From assembly GCA_002179805.1 (NCBI GenBank), contig NAVB01000029.1, positions 1 to 46,017 on the forward strand: a stretch of 46,017 nt of DNA, in the 5' to 3' direction. The notes below the pieces were generated by a model. That model made no database searches, was not told the DNA's origin, and saw only the letters and a program-made list of their open reading frames with translations. This DNA comes from Acanthamoeba lenticulata (lineage: Eukaryota > Discosea > Longamoebia > Acanthamoebidae). The translations under genes were made by a program, and so were the position numbers. This document shows positions 21,996 through 36,155 of this stretch, piece after piece. Numbering within the stretch: position 1 is the first letter of the stretch; each line of letters begins with the position of its first letter.

Positions 21996-23132
21996 ATGCA
22001 AGTTTCTGCACGGTGCCGAGCGATGCTGGTTGCCGCCCGGCCTCTTCGACGGGAGCCTTTCTTACACACCCATTCAGCTCACTCCGCGTTCTGGCTGAGC
22101 TCGGTCTCTACCACTCCAAGATCAATCTCCACACGTGCTGCCCTCCAGGCAGTGGTGCCTGGGCACTGGTGCACTCGACGGCCATCAATTCCTTCTCCAT
22201 TTGGCAGAGCGTTGCGGCACCCGACTTCGTCTTCATCTTTTGCAGCATTCTACTCGACACACGCGGCGCCGCCAGAGAGTAGCGAGACGCGCGTGTTCGT
22301 GGCGCGAGCCGACGAGTTCGCCGACTTTGCCGAGCTGCCCTCCTCGAGCGACGAGGAGAGCAACAACGAAGGCGGTGTTGACGAAGTCGATGAAGAAGAG
22401 CGCAAGCGAATCCGCGAGGAGGCCATCGAGGCGGCCAAGGACCGCTACTTCAAGTTTGTCAATTTGCCCAACGGACGCATCGTGATGGTGTTCAAGTACA
22501 AGGGCCGCTTCTATGCCGCCAACTCTGTACCTTCCCATCTTCTTCATCATCAGCTTGCGTGAGTTGGGCTGACGGCAGCTGCGCGGCCGCACACCAGCTT
22601 TGCCCGCACCGCGGAGCCGAGCTCTACCTGGGCGACGTGGCCGAGATTCGGGACGACGACCTGGGCATCGTGTGGGGCCACTCCCTCACCTGCCCGCTCC
22701 ACAACTGGGTCTTCAACCTCGAGGACGGCTCGTGCGACAAGTACATGACTCGGCTCTCTGTCTCTCTTTAAAGCGTGGCAACAACCAACGTGTACCAACA
22801 TTAGGAAGCGCTACGTGCTGGACGTGTACGACGTGACCAACGACGCGGGCGCCATCTTCATCGCCGACCGGCCCAGGAACCAGGCCGCGTTGGCCGCGGC
22901 TGCGGCTGCCCCGCCGCGCCCGCCGCGACGAGCTGGCGACGGTCAAGAGGCGGCCGCCAATGGGCAGGAGTCGAGCGACGCAAAGCCGGAAGACGAGAAG
23001 ACAACGACAAAGACATCAACAGAAAAGACAAATGGCGATGAGCAGTCGCAGGACCGGTCGACGGCCGCCACGCCGTCGACTACAACGGCGGCAGCAAACG
23101 GCAAGGTCGCCTTTGAGTTCTGGCGAGGGTGA
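21996..23132 (+). CDS. Rieske [2Fe-2S] domain protein, probably mitochondrial
   Basis: Three exons (21996-22526, 22598-22740, 22805-23132) encode 333 residues. The first 90 residues are Arg/Ser-rich with almost no acid, as in a mitochondrial presequence. An acidic helical segment (EEERKRIREEAIEAAKDRYFK) precedes a Rieske domain: SLCPHRG at about 178-184 and TCPLHNW near 208-214, supplying the two Cys and two His cluster ligands. The acceptor at 22597 was chosen because it places CPHRG directly after FYAANS, the usual Rieske strand order. The last 90 residues are a low-complexity Ala/Pro then Thr/Lys/Glu tail. It resembles NirD/ferredoxin-like Rieske proteins more than the bc1 subunit. Electron partner unknown. 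Confidence 0.8.
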
Positions 23133-23184
23133 GCATGAGAAAAACAAAATAAATAGAAATAATAATAGCCAATCGGTCACGACA

Positions 23185-26100
23185 TCACCAGTGGGCGACT
23201 CGATAGTCCTTGAAGAAGAGCCCAAAGGGCGGCTCGGCGACTTCGCCACGGACAAAGCTCAAGATGGGGTCCACCACGCCTGCCACGACGACCACCGCCA
23301 GCATGCACGTCATCAGTCCAAGCAATTATTGTTACAAGTCGGCACAACGTACGCGCGGCTCCGTCCTTGCAGTCCAGCGGTGGGCAAAACCCAGTCTCGA
23401 GGCGCACTGGCCACGGATTTTCTATTATACATTTACATGAATTAATTCCGATATTTAGTTATTAATGAGTATTTTGATATTTTGATATTTATATTTTAAT
23501 ATTAGTCTTTGTGGCCGCCTCGTCCCCCATTTGAGCGGTCCTGGCGCGTACCATCGGTGACCCAGCCGGTGTCCACAGAGGTCATGTAGATGCCATCGAC
23601 CGCGTAGTCGGGCCCCGACGTGCGCGTCATCATGTTCAGCGCCGCCTTGGCCATGTTGGTGTGCGGGTGGCGGGTGGTCTTGAACCGATAAAACTGGCCT
23701 GTTGCAGCACACAACGCACGCGCATGCACAAGAGCGACGTCAGTCGGCGGCGCAGCCGTGTGCTCATTCGAATGCATGCACGTGCTGACCTTCCATCGCA
23801 GAGACGTTGACGATGAACTTGGCCGACGCGGCGGTGGCGGCGCCGGACAGCGGCGGCGAGTCGCGCATGAGGCGGCGCAGGCGGGCGTTGAGCACAAACG
23901 GCGCGACAACGTTGACGGCCTGCACCTCAAGGAACTCGCCCGTGGCCACCTGGTTCAGGCGGAGGCTCCAGCTGTTGACGGCGCGCAGGTCGATCTGCTC
24001 GCCCTCGTCCGTGTGCACGCCCGGCGGGAAGAACCGCTGCGGCTCGCCCCCCGCTATGGAGAAGACCTCGGCCTCGGCGTCCGCCTCGGAACCATCGTTG
24101 CCGTTGCGGCCGACCGACAAAAAGGACGGCAATGCGTGGGACGTGTTCCACGGATCCTCTAGCAGGGACCGCTGCTCGGCTGGGAGGGGCGCGGCCTCGA
24201 CCGAGCGCAGGCCGTCGTAGAATTGGCGCGGCCTGGTGAGCAGCGCGACGAGACGTCTGCATGAGGACGAGCCAAAAGAAAAGCCAAAAAAAAAAGTAAA
24301 GCATGCGTTTTACCGGGCGATAGTCTGCGCGGCGTTGTTGATGAGAATGTCCAACCGCGGCAGGCGCGTCACGAGGTAGGCCGCCAGCGCCTCGACGGCC
24401 CGGATGTCCCGAAAGTCAGCCGCCAGGATGTACAGCCGGTGGCGCCAGACCTCAAAGTCAGCTTCCTGCACCATCATCATCACCGACATGGACGTCAACG
24501 ACAGCGACGACAACGTCGACGACGACGGCGAGGGCGAGCTCAGGCTCAAGGCCGAGAAGGCAGCAGGCGTGGGACGGCACCCGGGCGTAGCGCTGGGCGG
24601 CGTCCTTGGGAAAACGCGTCGTCACGTACACGGCGGCGCCGCACCGGAGCAGGATGAGCGCTGTCTCGAATCTAGAAGCCAAGACCCTCCCTTGTGAGAA
24701 ACAGAGACTTGGCGCTCATCGCGTGACTCGGGCAACAATGGGGCCGGACCCGATCTTGACGCGCCCGCCGGTGACCAGCGCCACGCGGCCGGTCAGGTCG
24801 GCCGTGGCGTGCCGCTTGGCCCAGTTGAGCTCACTGCACGCCGGGCAAAACTGTGTGTGTTGTGTGTGTGTGTTGGGTTTTGCGGGCTCTTCAACATCGC
24901 TCAGCCGCCTGGGCGCGTGCGTGAGGCCAACAGGAAAAACGACCTTGGCCCCGTAAAAGCGATGAACGCGGAGGTAAGACGAATGGCAAATCATGCACGT
25001 CTGCGGGGCCTTGCGCTCTGCCAAAGGGCGAACTCGCATGTGAGCGCCAGGCCACGCCAGGAGCTCACGACAAGCGTCACGCGCGCACCGACGACGAAAA
25101 ACTGGCCCGTGGGATCGAGCCCGCCCCGCGCGATGTGCTCCTGGAGCGCCTCCAGCTCGGGCCCTTCTTGCCCGTTGTCGTTGTCGTCCTCCGCCGCCTG
25201 CTCGTCGTCGGACCGCCACTCGATCGCGGCAGTGCCGCCCAAGACCTGGCCCCAGCCCTCGCGCGTGAGTCGCGCCCGTGTACGCGCCCGCGCGCGTGTT
25301 ATGTTTGTGTGCCGTGGACGAACAAAGGCTTCAGGCGGCAGCTCGCGCTTCAGCCGCAGAAGGGTGTCAAAGTGCCGACGCCGCAGCTCAGTGGCCTGTG
25401 CCAGCGCCAGGTCCAGCCGCCGCGCCACCGGAGCCGCCGGCACCAAGCCGAGCTCCTCCTGCCGATATTGCGCGCTGGATTGATTGGTTGGTTGCTTGAT
25501 TGTCCAATCCAACGCGCGCATGGGAAAGAGGCTCATGTATGAGTGTACGTGTCCAGTGCGTGCTGCACGAAGAGCCGCTGGGCAAAGGCCAGCTGCCCGA
25601 TGTAGTCTGCAAACAGGCGCGGATGGGTGGCAAGCACTTGCAAGACCTGAGTGCCGCCCAGGTCGCGTCCGCCCACCACACGAGAGGTCATGTCCCGAGT
25701 CCGGCTGAGCTATTCAGCCGGAGAGGACGCACCCGCACGCAGGCTTGCCAGTCGGATGCGGTGAACGTTGGCGCGCCGCTGGTGGTGGACGCCGGTGGGT
25801 CGACCGCGCCACGGCACTGTGGGCATGCGCCGCTGCCGCCGGCAGGCGCCGGACCGGACTCGGCCCGGTCCTGGCGAGGCTGCTTCTGCTGCTGTGGTGG
25901 AGCCAGAGGCAGATCGTCAAGCAGCGCCTTCTCGTCGGATGTCATGAGTTCCTGCAGTCAAGACAGCGCGTCAAGCAAGAAGGCAAAGAGGGCGTTGGAC
26001 GAAGACGAGAGAAAGGACCTCGCGGATGCCGGCGAGTGACGGGAGAAGCCGCGCCAAGAGCGCCTGCGCGGTGGCCAAACGGCGCTCGGCGGCTTCCTTC

Positions 26101-26243
26101 TGGGCCGTCTCCAGCCGGAGCCGTTCTTTCAGGCATGCCAGCTGCAGCCCACCCCCCCTCCCTGGATTTGCACTTCAAATCAATCTACCTCAGCCCCCGA
26201 TCTGGAAAAAGCCACGGCAGGCCCACCTACCCAGCGTGGTCAT
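23185..26243 (-). CDS. Short-chain dehydrogenase with Cys-pair motif and N-terminal extension
   Basis: Fourteen exons with closing phases: 26243-26231, 26161-26019, 25951-25767, 25704-25549, 25474-25324, 25257-25089, 25017-24944, 24850-24750, 24671-24581, 24465-24314, 24256-23790, 23698-23552, 23406-23353, 23279-23185; 665 residues. The N-terminal 270 residues include a helical segment ([20 protein letters not shown]), a CPQC pair and a conserved-looking helical part ([16 protein letters not shown]). CMIC and CPAC pairs follow at about 279-300. The SDR begins at 312: [14 protein letters not shown] for the nucleotide, [15 protein letters not shown], a possible catalytic Ser in NVSAMEG, then [14 protein letters not shown] and SVDTGWVTD. 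The YxxxK pair is not present as such; Thr stands four before the Lys. Stopping at 23502 would lose [11 protein letters not shown] and the end [10 protein letters not shown]. Substrate unknown. A start at 25691 is also possible. Confidence 0.75.
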
Positions 26244-26425
26244 CAGGTCCTGACTGGCCAGAGGCACCTTTGTGGGCAAGAAACAAGATAAAAATGATAA
26301 AACTATTTATTTCAAAATTGTTTTCAGAAATTATAAATAGGAAATACAGAAAGTAGAACGGAGTTTAGGTCGACCGGTGCAACAACACGCAACAGAAGCT
26401 TCTGCGGGCAAGTACCAGGTGTGAG
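26244..26425. promoter_or_regulatory. Short divergent promoter, SDR and ThrE-type genes
   Basis: Only 182 bases separate start codons at 26243 (minus) and 26426 (plus). The middle (26290-26350) is AT-rich with repeated aaatt/ttata words, against GC-rich flanks, so it is probably a bidirectional promoter. If the SDR starts instead at 25691, the spacer would be longer. Confidence 0.4.
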
Positions 26426-29400
26426 ATGGAACTAGACGGCGTGCGGGAGGCTGTGGGCAGAGGGCCCATGGCACTGCCACTTGCAGAGGCCGTTCCATCT
26501 TCCGCGAACACGGTCAATGCTTCATCTCCATCTTCATCTTTGCAGGAGACGGCAACCAGCTCAGACGCCCCACAAGTGCCTCCACCGCGACAACGACGCG
26601 AGAAGAAGCGACCACCCAAGTCCTCCTCATCGCAGTTCTTCTCGCTGCTCAGCCACGGCGCATCGCAGGTGCAGCAGCGCATCGCTGGCGCGATCGACCA
26701 CGAAGCGTCCCAGCACCTGCTGCGGCCCGGGGCTCACCCCGAAGAAGACGAAGTCGTCGAGGTCGAGAACGACATACAAGGTACCATTTTATCTTTATTT
26801 ATTTATTTATTTATTTTCATTTAAATATTACGATTAATAAATAATCTGCATCTGTGTAGCGTACGATTACGAGCACGTCGCCACGCCCACGTCCTCCGAC
26901 GCCAGCCCAGAGAAGAAGGAGAGCGGCCTGAACTCGTCGCGAGAACGGCAGCGTGTGCGGCTCGGGGACTCGTCCTTCCTGCCGTCGAGGTCGCCCCCGC
27001 AAGCGCGGCGATTGTCTGCGGCCTCAGCCGCGGCTTCGTCCGAGCCCATCTTGGCCAACTCCTACACGGCGCTCCCGCTGTCGGAGCGCTACCGCTACAA
27101 GGCCGCCAGCGCGCGGGAGCTCTCCATGGCCCCGACGACAACAACGACTACGACGACAACGACGACAACACCGTCGCCACGGCCGCCGTCGTCAACGGCC
27201 TCAAGGCCGCGGTCCCAGGCCAAGGGCAAAGACAAGAAGAAGGACGAGACCATCGACCACAGCTACTTTTTCCTGCGGGAGCCCTTTGAGCACGGCGGCC
27301 ACAGCGACTCGAGCAGCAGCAGCGATTCCGAGTGCAGCGAGTGCGACGTCGAGGACGTTGCCAACAACAACAACAACAACGAGAAGCGCAGGCCCGTCGA
27401 GCAGGCCGAGGCCGACCACAAGGAGGCCGAAGACGTCAACAACATCGTCCTCGTTGATGGCGAGGACCTGCACGTCGACGACGACGATGATGACGACGAT
27501 GGCGAGGACCACAGCAAGGACCATCATCATCATCGTCAAGACAAGGAGCACCACGAACAGGGCAGCAGCGTCGTGCCTGTCGCGCTCGGATCACGCGGGC
27601 AGGACGTGCGCGAAGTGCTGATGCTCCAGCGGCGGAAACAGCACGAGCGGGGCACGAGCGGCGGATGGGTCATGAAGAAGGTGCTCGTGCTCATGGGCGG
27701 CAAGGACAAGGTCAAGAACTTTGTCACCCGCAACCGGCAGCATCGCCACCACGCTCACCACGCTCATGGCCACGGGCACGGGCACCATCGCCACCACAGC
27801 CACGGCCACCACGGCCACGGCCACGGCCATGACCACGACCATCGCGCCAAGTCGTCGCGGCGCCCGCGCGTGGTGATGTTGCCTGACGGGGCGGAGGGCT
27901 ACGAGATGGTCGAGCTCGACCACGACAACGATGGCGCCGAGGCCCTTTATGACGAAGACGACTTTGGCGCCGAGTACGACCTCGAGCAGGGCGAGGCCGT
28001 CGACGAAGCTGCCGCCAAGCAGGCGCGCGAAGACCAGGCCATCACGTTCCTCCTGGTACGTATTAGTGTTTAATTGCAAACAAAAATATAAATATTAATT
28101 GATTTATTGATTTATTCTTGTTTTGATTTATTTGATTTAATAAAAATGTGTGAGTAGGACCTGTGCCGAGCGCTGCACCAGTACGGCGCGCCGGCCCACC
28201 GGCTCGAGTACAACTTACACCGGGCCAGGTGAGTTTCCTTCCTTTCCTGTTCTTTTCGCTTTCGTTCTTTGCTTCGCTTTCGTTCTCTTTGTCGCTCACT
28301 CGCCGTTCTTGCTGCTGCAGCGAAAGCCTCGGGATCCCGGCGTCATTCGCGGTCATGCCGAGCCTCCTCCTCATCTCCATCGACTCTGAACACAGCGCTC
28401 GGTACCGCCCCCCCCCCCGGCGCGAGCCCTGGCCATGCGCGCGTCCAACACCACCGCACACGCACACACGCACACGCACGCGCGCGAGCAGCAAGTCAGA
28501 GACGCACATCATCCGGGCGGGCCAGAGCCTCGACTGCGCCAAACTCTTCTGGACGGTGCGGTCCCCGTAGTAGTGACGGGCATTTTGGCGGACGTTTGAC
28601 ACGGCTGCGCGCGGCTGTCCTACAGGACGACCTGATCGCGCGGCTGTCCAACAACGAGATCGAGCTGCCGGACGCGGTGGTCGAGCTGGCCAGCATCAAG
28701 CGCCGCAAGCCGCTCTACTCCATCTGGTGGCAGCTCATCTCCTTTGGCATCTGCTCGGCCGCCTGCGCGCCCCTCTTCTACAGCGGCGGCTGGATCGGTG
28801 CGTCGCACGCGCGCGTTTTTGCGCATGTGTGTGTCCTCGAGTTGACGCGCGCGTGCGGTGCGTGTGTACGTGTGTGCGGCGGCAGAGGTGGCGGTGTCCT
28901 TCTTGCTGGGGATCATGGTGGGCCTCCTCACGTGGCTCTCGGCCACCATCGAGCCCCTCGGCATCCTCCTATCGGTACCTTTTTCTTTGTCTATTTCTCT
29001 TTCGTGCCCGCGCGCGTGTGTGCGGTCGTGTCGGCTGATGCGCCCGCGTGCGCGTGCTGTAGGCCGTGGCGTCGATCCTGTGCGCGTTCCTTACGCGGTT
29101 GTTCATCGAATACGTCCACCCGATCTGCTACCTGCCCACCGTCCTTGCCGGCATCGTGTGGCTCCTGCCCGGTACGCCCCGCACACGCGCGCACCGCGCA
29201 CACACGCCCCGCACACGCGCACGCGAGCGTCGCTCAACGTCGCACGCACACACACACACGCAGGACTGTCAATCACGATCTCGATCACGGAGCTGGCCAC
29301 GGGCAACATGATCTCGGGCACGACGCGCATCTTCTCGGCCATTCTCAACACGCTGCAGCTGGGCTTCGGCATGACGCTCGGTATGAAGCTCGTCATGTGG

Positions 29401-30158
29401 ACCAACGAAGACGCCTTTATCGCCGTTCGCGACTCGGTCTCTTGCAACGGCATCGGGTGCGTGCGTGTGTGCGTGCGTGTGCGTATGTGCGTGTGCGCGT
29501 GTGCGTGTGTGCGGCGCCTCACACCATCTCCTCCCGCAGGGCGCCATGGACGATGCCGCTGTTCCTGTGCGTGGCGATCACCTTCAACCTCCTGCTGCAG
29601 GCCCACCCGCGGCAGTGGGGCATCATGATCGTGACTGCCCTCCTCAGCCTCACCGTCACCGAAGTCACTGCCTACTACGACTACTTTAGGCACGTCCCGT
29701 CTAAATATTTTACATTATTTTTATTCTACTATTTCGTTGATATAAAATTGTTTTTACGAAGTTGAGGAATTTATTTAATTTTATCCCTGAATTTTGTGCG
29801 CGAGCAGCAACGAGACGTCGTCAGCCTTGGCGGCCTTTGCCGTGGGCGCGGTGGGCAACATCCACGCGCGGATCTCTGGGCATCCGGCCATCGTCTCCAT
29901 CATCGCTGGTCCGTTTTTATCATCATTTTTATCATCTTTTTCTTCATCATTATTGACATCATCGTCACCATCATCACAGGGATCCTGCTGCTGGTGCCGG
30001 GGAGCATGGGCGTGAAGGGCGTGAAGGCGCTGATGGAGGACGACGTGGTGTCGGGCATCCAGTTTGGGTTCTCGATGCTGACCATCGCCCTCTCCATCTG
30101 CGTGGGCCTCCTCACCGCCAACCTCTTCAACCTCGGCAAGAAGCATCTCGGCTTCTAA
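26426..30158 (+). CDS. ThrE/PRM10-type (DUF1212) multi-pass transporter
   Basis: Twelve exons: 26426-26780, 26860-28055, 28158-28228, 28321-28401, 28492-28555, 28626-28797, 28886-28974, 29063-29171, 29264-29456, 29540-29689, 29808-29908, 29980-30158; about 919 residues. Residues 1-515 are disordered, with poly-Thr, acidic and His/Gly-His tracts (about 27748-27845). The family core starts at 518: DLCRALHQYGAPAHRLEYNL, SLGIPASFAVMPSLLLISI, then IRRKPLYSIWWQL-like text and about ten membrane segments (FLLGIMVGLLTWL, MPLFLCVAITFNLLL, ILLLVPGSMGVKG). Bacterial ThrE exports threonine and serine; fungal Prm10 shares the core. Direction and substrate here are unproven. The 29689 donor is GC unless GTCTAA at 29699 is used. 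Confidence 0.88.
26798..26819. repeat. (TTTA)n microsatellite in intron 1 of the ThrE-type gene
   Basis: A run of ttta units lies in the intron 26781-26859. It is typical low-complexity intron DNA with no coding potential. Confidence 0.8.
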
Positions 30159-30347
30159 GTTTTGTTTTTTATTTTATTTTTCGTTTGTGTCGACATGTCC
30201 TTGCTATGCTTGGAATGTTGCGAAGAATTGTTGCGTTCGCAAGAAAGACACCAATCACGTGAATCCCTTTGTTGCGGCCGCAAATGTGAAGAGTTCGACT
30301 TTGGTGCCCATTTGCTCACCCTCGTAACACAACACAAGACACAAGAA

Positions 30348-31532
30348 ATGGCCCAAAACCAAACATCATCCTTGCCAACCATCGCCATCGTCGGCGCCGG
30401 CCCGGGCGGCCTGACTCTGGCTCGCATCTTGCAGACGCGCAACATCCCCTTCACGGTCTACGAGCGGGACGCGTCCCCCGAAGCCCGCGCCCAGGGAGGC
30501 TCGCTGGACCTGCACCAGGGCAGCGGCCAGCTGGCGCTGGAGACCGCCGGGCTGACGGAGGCGTTCAAGCACTATGCCAGGAACGAGGGACAAGACATGC
30601 GGATCATGGGGACGGACGCCGTGGTGCGGCTCGACATGGTCCACGACGACCCCACCTACGCCGAGCGACCAGAGATCGACCGCGCGGACCTCCGCAAGAT
30701 CCTGCTCGAGTCGATCGAGCCCAGCCGGGTCAAGTGGGGCTGCGCGCTGTCCGCGGTCAAGCCCGTTCCGGGAACGTCGCAGCACGTCCTCGAGTTCAAG
30801 GACGGCTCCTCCGTGACCGCCGACCTCGTCGTCGGCGCCGACGGCGCTTGGTCCCGCGTCCGATCGCTGGTCTCTTCCCACAAGCCCACCTACGCTGGGA
30901 TGACGTTCATCGAGCTGCATCTGACCGAGGTCTCGAAGAAGCACCCCGAGATCGCCGCGCTCGTGGGCCGAGGCATGCTCATGGCGCTGGGCGACAACCG
31001 AGGGCTGATCGCGCAGACGAACAGCCGAGACAACATCCGCGTGTACGCCGTCCTGCGCTGCTCCGAGTCCTGGGCGGCTGAACACACCTTTGAGGGCATG
31101 TCACCGGCCGAGGAACAAGCGGTGGTCCTCCGACACTTTGAGGGCTGGCACGAGTCGCTCACGAGGATGATCACCGACGCCGACCCGGGTTTCATCACGC
31201 GGCCCCTCTTTGCTCTTCCCGATGCGCATACCTGGCCTCACGTGCCGGGCGTCACGTTGCTGGGCGATGCGGCCCATCTCATGGTGCCGAATGGCGAAGG
31301 CGTGAACCTCGCTATGGTCGACGCGATGGAGCTCGCCCTGGCGCTCGCTGAGCACCCAAACGACGTGGACGCCGCGGTGAAGCAGTACGAAGCCGCCATG
31401 TTCCCCCGTGCCCACGCGAGTGCCGCCCAGAAAGACATGGACCACTTCATCACAGAGAATGGCCCCGAGGGCGTGCTCGCCTTCTTTGCCTCGCACATCC
31501 GGCCCCAGAATAGTCAGGGCTGCACCGTTTGA
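30348..31532 (+). CDS. FAD-dependent monooxygenase, TetX-like, intronless
   Basis: One exon, 394 residues. The Rossmann FAD site is at 12-24 (IAIVGAGPGGLTL), followed by the acidic end of strand 2 (VYERD). GGSLDLHQGSGQLALETAGL resembles the segment after the first strand pair in TetX and related flavin hydroxylases. DLVVGADGAWSRVR is the DG motif that contacts FAD and NADPH, and LLGDAAHLMVPNGEGVNLAM near 305 is the GD motif that binds FAD ribityl phosphate. These enzymes hydroxylate aromatic or polyketide substrates; the natural substrate is unknown. It lacks introns among intron-rich genes and is of bacterial or fungal length, so lateral transfer is likely. ATG 30348 fits the family start; the open frame continues upstream without similarity. 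Confidence 0.9.
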   Translation: MAQNQTSSLPTIAIVGAGPGGLTLARILQTRNIPFTVYERDASPEARAQGGSLDLHQGSGQLALETAGLTEAFKHYARNEGQDMRIMGTDAVVRLDMVHDDPTYAERPEIDRADLRKILLESIEPSRVKWGCALSAVKPVPGTSQHVLEFKDGSSVTADLVVGADGAWSRVRSLVSSHKPTYAGMTFIELHLTEVSKKHPEIAALVGRGMLMALGDNRGLIAQTNSRDNIRVYAVLRCSESWAAEHTFEGMSPAEEQAVVLRHFEGWHESLTRMITDADPGFITRPLFALPDAHTWPHVPGVTLLGDAAHLMVPNGEGVNLAMVDAMELALALAEHPNDVDAAVKQYEAAMFPRAHASAAQKDMDHFITENGPEGVLAFFASHIRPQNSQGCTV

Positions 31533-32478
31533 AACAGCGAAGATAAAATCTGGCAATTAATGAAAGGGTCATTCAGTGTTTTCGTTCTGGTTTCGTTCTG
31601 CTTGTTGCCCATACGCGCAGCGGACAAGGGGTCAATCAAGAAGGCGAGACAGAGACCAGGATCGTCACCTCAAACCATTGCATTTGTCTTTGGTTCAAAG
31701 TCTACATCACTTAAAGTGGTGGCCTGCTCGTTCCTCTATTCCGAGGAGCTGAGCGGTTCCCTACAATTAAATGATAAAAAACATGATAGCAGCAAATAGA
31801 GTACAGCTCATGAAGGACGACACTGTGGATGGTTTGTGTAGAGGACGGCGACTGCAACATCACAAGAAATGGATACGCAATTCTAAAGCTTGCAGCGCAC
31901 AAGCGAAGCAGTGTAGTAATACTTCATGATCTTTCCTTCACTTGTGCAAGCGGAGTGACATATCTTCGGATGCAAGAAGGTACATTGAAGTGGCACCCGT
32001 CCTCATAATCAAGCTTAGACATAGCAAGAGCGTCACCATCCTGATGGATACGGCCATACTGCGCAGAAAGCACCGCTTCCCATCCGAACAATGGGGAATC
32101 CACCGTGTCGTATCCTCTTTTTGGTTTCAGCCAATTCAGCCAATTCAGTCAAGCACCCACAAGTCTGCATCGGGCAAGGCCACACAAATTGGCCGAACGA
32201 AGAGACGAACGGCATCCTAGACTTAAAAGGTTCCTCGCCCCACAACGCGAGTTGGCGGTCTGCACCCGACACCTCAGGGCCTCTCTTCACGGGGAGGTCT
32301 TGGGGGACACCAGGCCGCCGCCCCACCAACCCAACGAAAAACACCTCACAACACTGCCGTTTGGCACGATCCCACGAAAGCAAAAAAATGATAAAAACAA
32401 CTTTACGTGGAAGATGAAAGATAGGTAAAGCACACAAGGCATTGTTTTGTTTTGAGGAGAGAGAGGAGTTGTTGTGAT
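31533..32478. other. Long gene-free gap, 946 bases
   Basis: It lies between two convergent genes and is far longer than other convergent gaps here. Base use is mixed, neither exon-like nor simply AT-rich. Open frames on both strands are short and lack domains. I see no tRNA, repeat array or clear transposon end. It could be long 3' UTRs, a non-coding RNA or a decayed element. Confidence 0.5.
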
Positions 32479-35414
<2,936 letters not shown>

Positions 35415-36155
35415 ATTTGGCAGCAGCTCTTTACCGTTCCCTCTACACTCTATTGCGACACGTCAACTACCTCAGCAGTGCAAAAGAAAGAAAAGAAGCT
35501 CTTGGACGCTGACGACTAAGCTCGTTCGATTGTTTTTACAATCACCAAATCCAGAGAGGGAACACGCTTCTTCCCTCGTTTCCTGAGTTTTCCCGTTGAT
35601 TTCTCCTCACGCGCCATCATGTGTCGACCTGACGAAGATGAAAAAGGGAAAAAGAAAAGGGAGGATGGAAGCAAGAGGAACACCAGTGGATATGGATTTT
35701 GTGTAGTGCAGTGGATGACCAACCACTATAAAAAGCAGTCATGCCTAGCTTCAGCTGGGCTGTTCATCGCTCTTTTGTTCTGGTGGTCAAAATGCACATT
35801 GTCACTCTCCTGTTCCCTGCGTTCCTCTCCATACCTCTACCTGATGCCCTACCTTACCCCTACAACCCCACTGTACCAGAAATCCAGACCGCATCAAGAA
35901 AAATCCCCCCCTGGGATTGTTTGTAAGATAATTGACCTGAGTAAAAGATTAGAACAATGGCACTCCGTTGTACTCATTAGTCCTTGAACCAAATTATTGT
36001 TTTGGCTACGCTTTATGGAGATTGACAGTCAACTCCCACCACCCTCAGTGGAAGAGGTAGATACCTCTGACAAATCTTCCCATACTGGCTTGTTGGGACT
36101 CAAAAGGAAGGGATGAGACTTTGATGGCAGCAAACACAACCAGCTGCAGAAAGTA
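35415..36155. other. Gap between ACSL start and LINE ORF1, 741 bases
   Basis: The first about 220 bases should carry the ACSL promoter and 5' UTR. From about 35640 the sequence turns CpG-poor, like the following retrotransposon, so the LINE 5' UTR probably starts hereabouts. A TATAAAAAG at 35727-35735 could be its promoter. Short frames such as the one at 35619 have no recognisable product. Confidence 0.45.

Noticed and set aside
23502..23552. End of the SDR gene at the TAA at 23502-23504
   Set aside because: It gives an unlike tail. A donor at 23551 and two further exons restore [11 protein letters not shown] and DPILSF with exact phases.
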